Below, piece by piece: positions 62,727-64,000 of a stretch of 64,000 nt of DNA. This stretch comes from Corynebacterium pacaense. GTDB taxonomy: Bacteria > Actinomycetota > Actinomycetes > Mycobacteriales > Mycobacteriaceae. The translations under genes and the position numbers were made by a program. The DNA is taken from contig NZ_LT821239.1 in the NCBI RefSeq assembly GCF_900169525.1, positions 1,014,708 through 1,078,707 of the forward strand, given 5' to 3'. Under the pieces are notes generated by a model. The model had not been told where the DNA came from. It did not search any database and saw only the letters and a list, made by a program, of their open reading frames with translations. The first letter of the stretch is position 1, and every line of letters begins with the position of its first letter.

Positions 62727-63890
62727 TTGTCCAGTGCCCCGAAGAATCAGGGATTCTCCACAGCCTCCATCCACGCCGGATATGAACCGGATGAGCTCTA
62801 CGGGTCGATCAACACCCCGATTTACGCATCGACAACCTTTGCGCAGAATGCACCGAACGAGCTGCGCCACGGCTACGAGTACACCAGGGTGGGCAATCCC
62901 ACCATCACCGCACTTGAGCAGACCGTCGCAGCGCTCGAGGGCGCGCAGTACGGTCGGGCCTTTTCCTCCGGCATGGCCGCCACCGACGTGCTCTTCCGGA
63001 TCCTGCTCAAGCCCGGTGCCCATATCATCTTGGGAAACGACGCCTATGGCGGAACCTTCCGACTGGTGGATACGGTGTTCACCGCCTGGGGCGTGGAGTA
63101 CTCGGTCGTTGACACCACCGACGTCAACCAGGTCAGGGAGGCGATCCGGGAGAACACCACCCTGATCTGGGTGGAGACACCGACCAACCCCGCGCTGTCG
63201 ATCACCGACATCGCCGCGGTCGCCGAGCTGACCGAGGGCACCAACGTCACACTCGTGGTGGACAACACCTTCGCCTCTCCCTACCTGCAACAGCCTCTTG
63301 AGCTCGGTGCCCACGCCGTGCTGCATTCCACGACCAAGTACATCGGCGGGCACTCCGATGTGGTCGGTGGCATCGTGGTCACCAATGACGCGGCCCTCGA
63401 TGAGGAACTGCTCTTCCTCCAGGGTGGTGTCGGCCCCATCCCGGGTGTGTTCGATGCCTATCTCACGGCCAGGGGTGTCAAGACCCTCGCGGTGAGGATG
63501 GAGCGGCACTGCGACAATGCGGAGAGGATCGCCGAGTTCCTCGACTCCCGTGCGGAGGTCTCCCGGGTTCTCTACCCCGGCCTCGAATCACATCCGGGGC
63601 ACGAGGTGGCCGTCAGGCAGATGCGGCGCTTCGGAGCGATGATCTCGGTGCGTTTCGCCGGTGGTGAGGAGGCCGCGAAGAAGTTCTGCACCTCGACAAG
63701 GCTCATCTGTCTCGCGGAGTCCCTCGGCGGCGTCGAGTCGCTGCTCGAGCATCCGGCCACCATGACCCACCAGTCCGCCGAGGGCTCGCAGCTGGAGGTT
63801 CCCAGGGATCTCGTGCGCATCTCCATCGGAATCGAGGACATTGAGGATCTCCTCGCCGATGTGGAGCAGGCCCTGGACCAGCTGTCCTGA
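62727..63890 (+). CDS. metB: Cystathionine gamma-synthase
   Basis: 387 residues, Cys/Met metabolism PLP enzyme. It joins O-acetyl- or O-succinylhomoserine and cysteine to give cystathionine in methionine synthesis. STASIHAGYEPDELYGSI is the typical start. YEYTRVGNPTITALEQTVA lies near residue 50, and SGMAATD contacts the cofactor. The PLP lysine is Lys204 in HSTTKYIGGHSDVVGG. It ends PRDLVRISIGIEDIEDLLAD. TTG 62727 follows CAGGAGTTGATC. The McbR-like box upstream suggests repression by the sulfur regulator, relieved by S-adenosylhomocysteine. Confidence 0.95.
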   Translation: MSSAPKNQGFSTASIHAGYEPDELYGSINTPIYASTTFAQNAPNELRHGYEYTRVGNPTITALEQTVAALEGAQYGRAFSSGMAATDVLFRILLKPGAHIILGNDAYGGTFRLVDTVFTAWGVEYSVVDTTDVNQVREAIRENTTLIWVETPTNPALSITDIAAVAELTEGTNVTLVVDNTFASPYLQQPLELGAHAVLHSTTKYIGGHSDVVGGIVVTNDAALDEELLFLQGGVGPIPGVFDAYLTARGVKTLAVRMERHCDNAERIAEFLDSRAEVSRVLYPGLESHPGHEVAVRQMRRFGAMISVRFAGGEEAAKKFCTSTRLICLAESLGGVESLLEHPATMTHQSAEGSQLEVPRDLVRISIGIEDIEDLLADVEQALDQLS

Positions 63891-63893
63891 TCC

Positions 63894-64000
63894 CTATTTC
63901 GCCAGTAGGGTCTCCACATAGGCGATGCGTGCATCGACCATGTGGTTGAAAAGCTCATCGGGGGAGGAAACTGATTCCCCCAACGCCCTCCGGCTCAAGG
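63894..64000 (-). CDS. C-terminal end of an unrecognised protein (runs off the window)
   Basis: The minus strand ends in a frame reading SPDELFNHMVDARIAYVETL and then LLAK before TAG (63894-63896), open to the window edge. The family is not recognisable from 34 residues. It converges with metB with a 3-bp gap and no visible terminator between them. Confidence 0.55.
   Translation of the reverse strand, partial: LSRRALGESVSSPDELFNHMVDARIAYVETLLAK

Overview
The window looks like a Corynebacterium-type actinobacterial chromosome. The evidence is high-GC coding, a mycolate-type reductase beside oligoribonuclease, a beta-glucoside PTS operon in the order bglF-bglA-bglG, truncated haemoglobin O, an ABC-F factor of the EttA type, and a metB gene preceded by a corynebacterial McbR-like box. 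All calls come from reading the sequence; no database search was run. Pairings, repeats and family assignments were found by eye.

Layout. 1-3000 is mobile-element debris: an IS3-family element inserted in an IS256-family transposase gene, a second complete IS3-family element (1321-2688), and the C-terminal stub of a tyrosine recombinase next to tRNA-Lys. 3.4-17 kb is core or ordinary accessory chromosome: L,D-transpeptidase lipoprotein, esterase, orn, CmrA-like reductase, the bgl operon with a promoter, antiterminator site (RAT) and overlapping terminator, a TetR regulator diverging from a decayed DUF1772 gene, a CocE-type hydrolase, and a methyltransferase/thioredoxin-reductase-like fusion.

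18.1-42.25 kb is a defence island, visibly less GC-rich than its surroundings. It starts with a decayed helix-turn-helix gene and a nuclease-like STAND NTPase. Next come two unrecognised genes, one with a HEPN-type RNxxxH motif and one with a hydrophobic segment and a PH-like tail. A complete type 1 BREX operon follows on the minus strand (brxA-brxB-brxC-pglX-AlbA_2/schlafen-pglZ-brxL), ending in a coupled SIR2-like N-terminal fragment and preceded by a frameshifted excisionase-like HTH pseudogene. tRNA-His lies at the right edge, and a 10-bp match to its 3' end lies near the left edge.

42.5-50.6 kb is a second accessory cassette: a SARP-type regulator with an NTPase domain, a small membrane protein, an MFS exporter, and three tandem paralogous secreted proteins resembling aerolysin/ETX-MTX2 beta pore-forming toxins. 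I consider this triad and the two unrecognised genes beside BREX the best candidates for undescribed biology. 50.6-64 kb returns to core genes: BenE-type transporter, tRNA-Arg, CopD-CtaG fusion, SSB, EttA, thioesterase, GlbO, MscS, ABC ATPase, a CstR-controlled persulfide-handling operon, and metB. A 12-bp motif, GCGTCGATAAGC, occurs at least seven times in the core parts and was not seen in the 18-51 kb accessory block.
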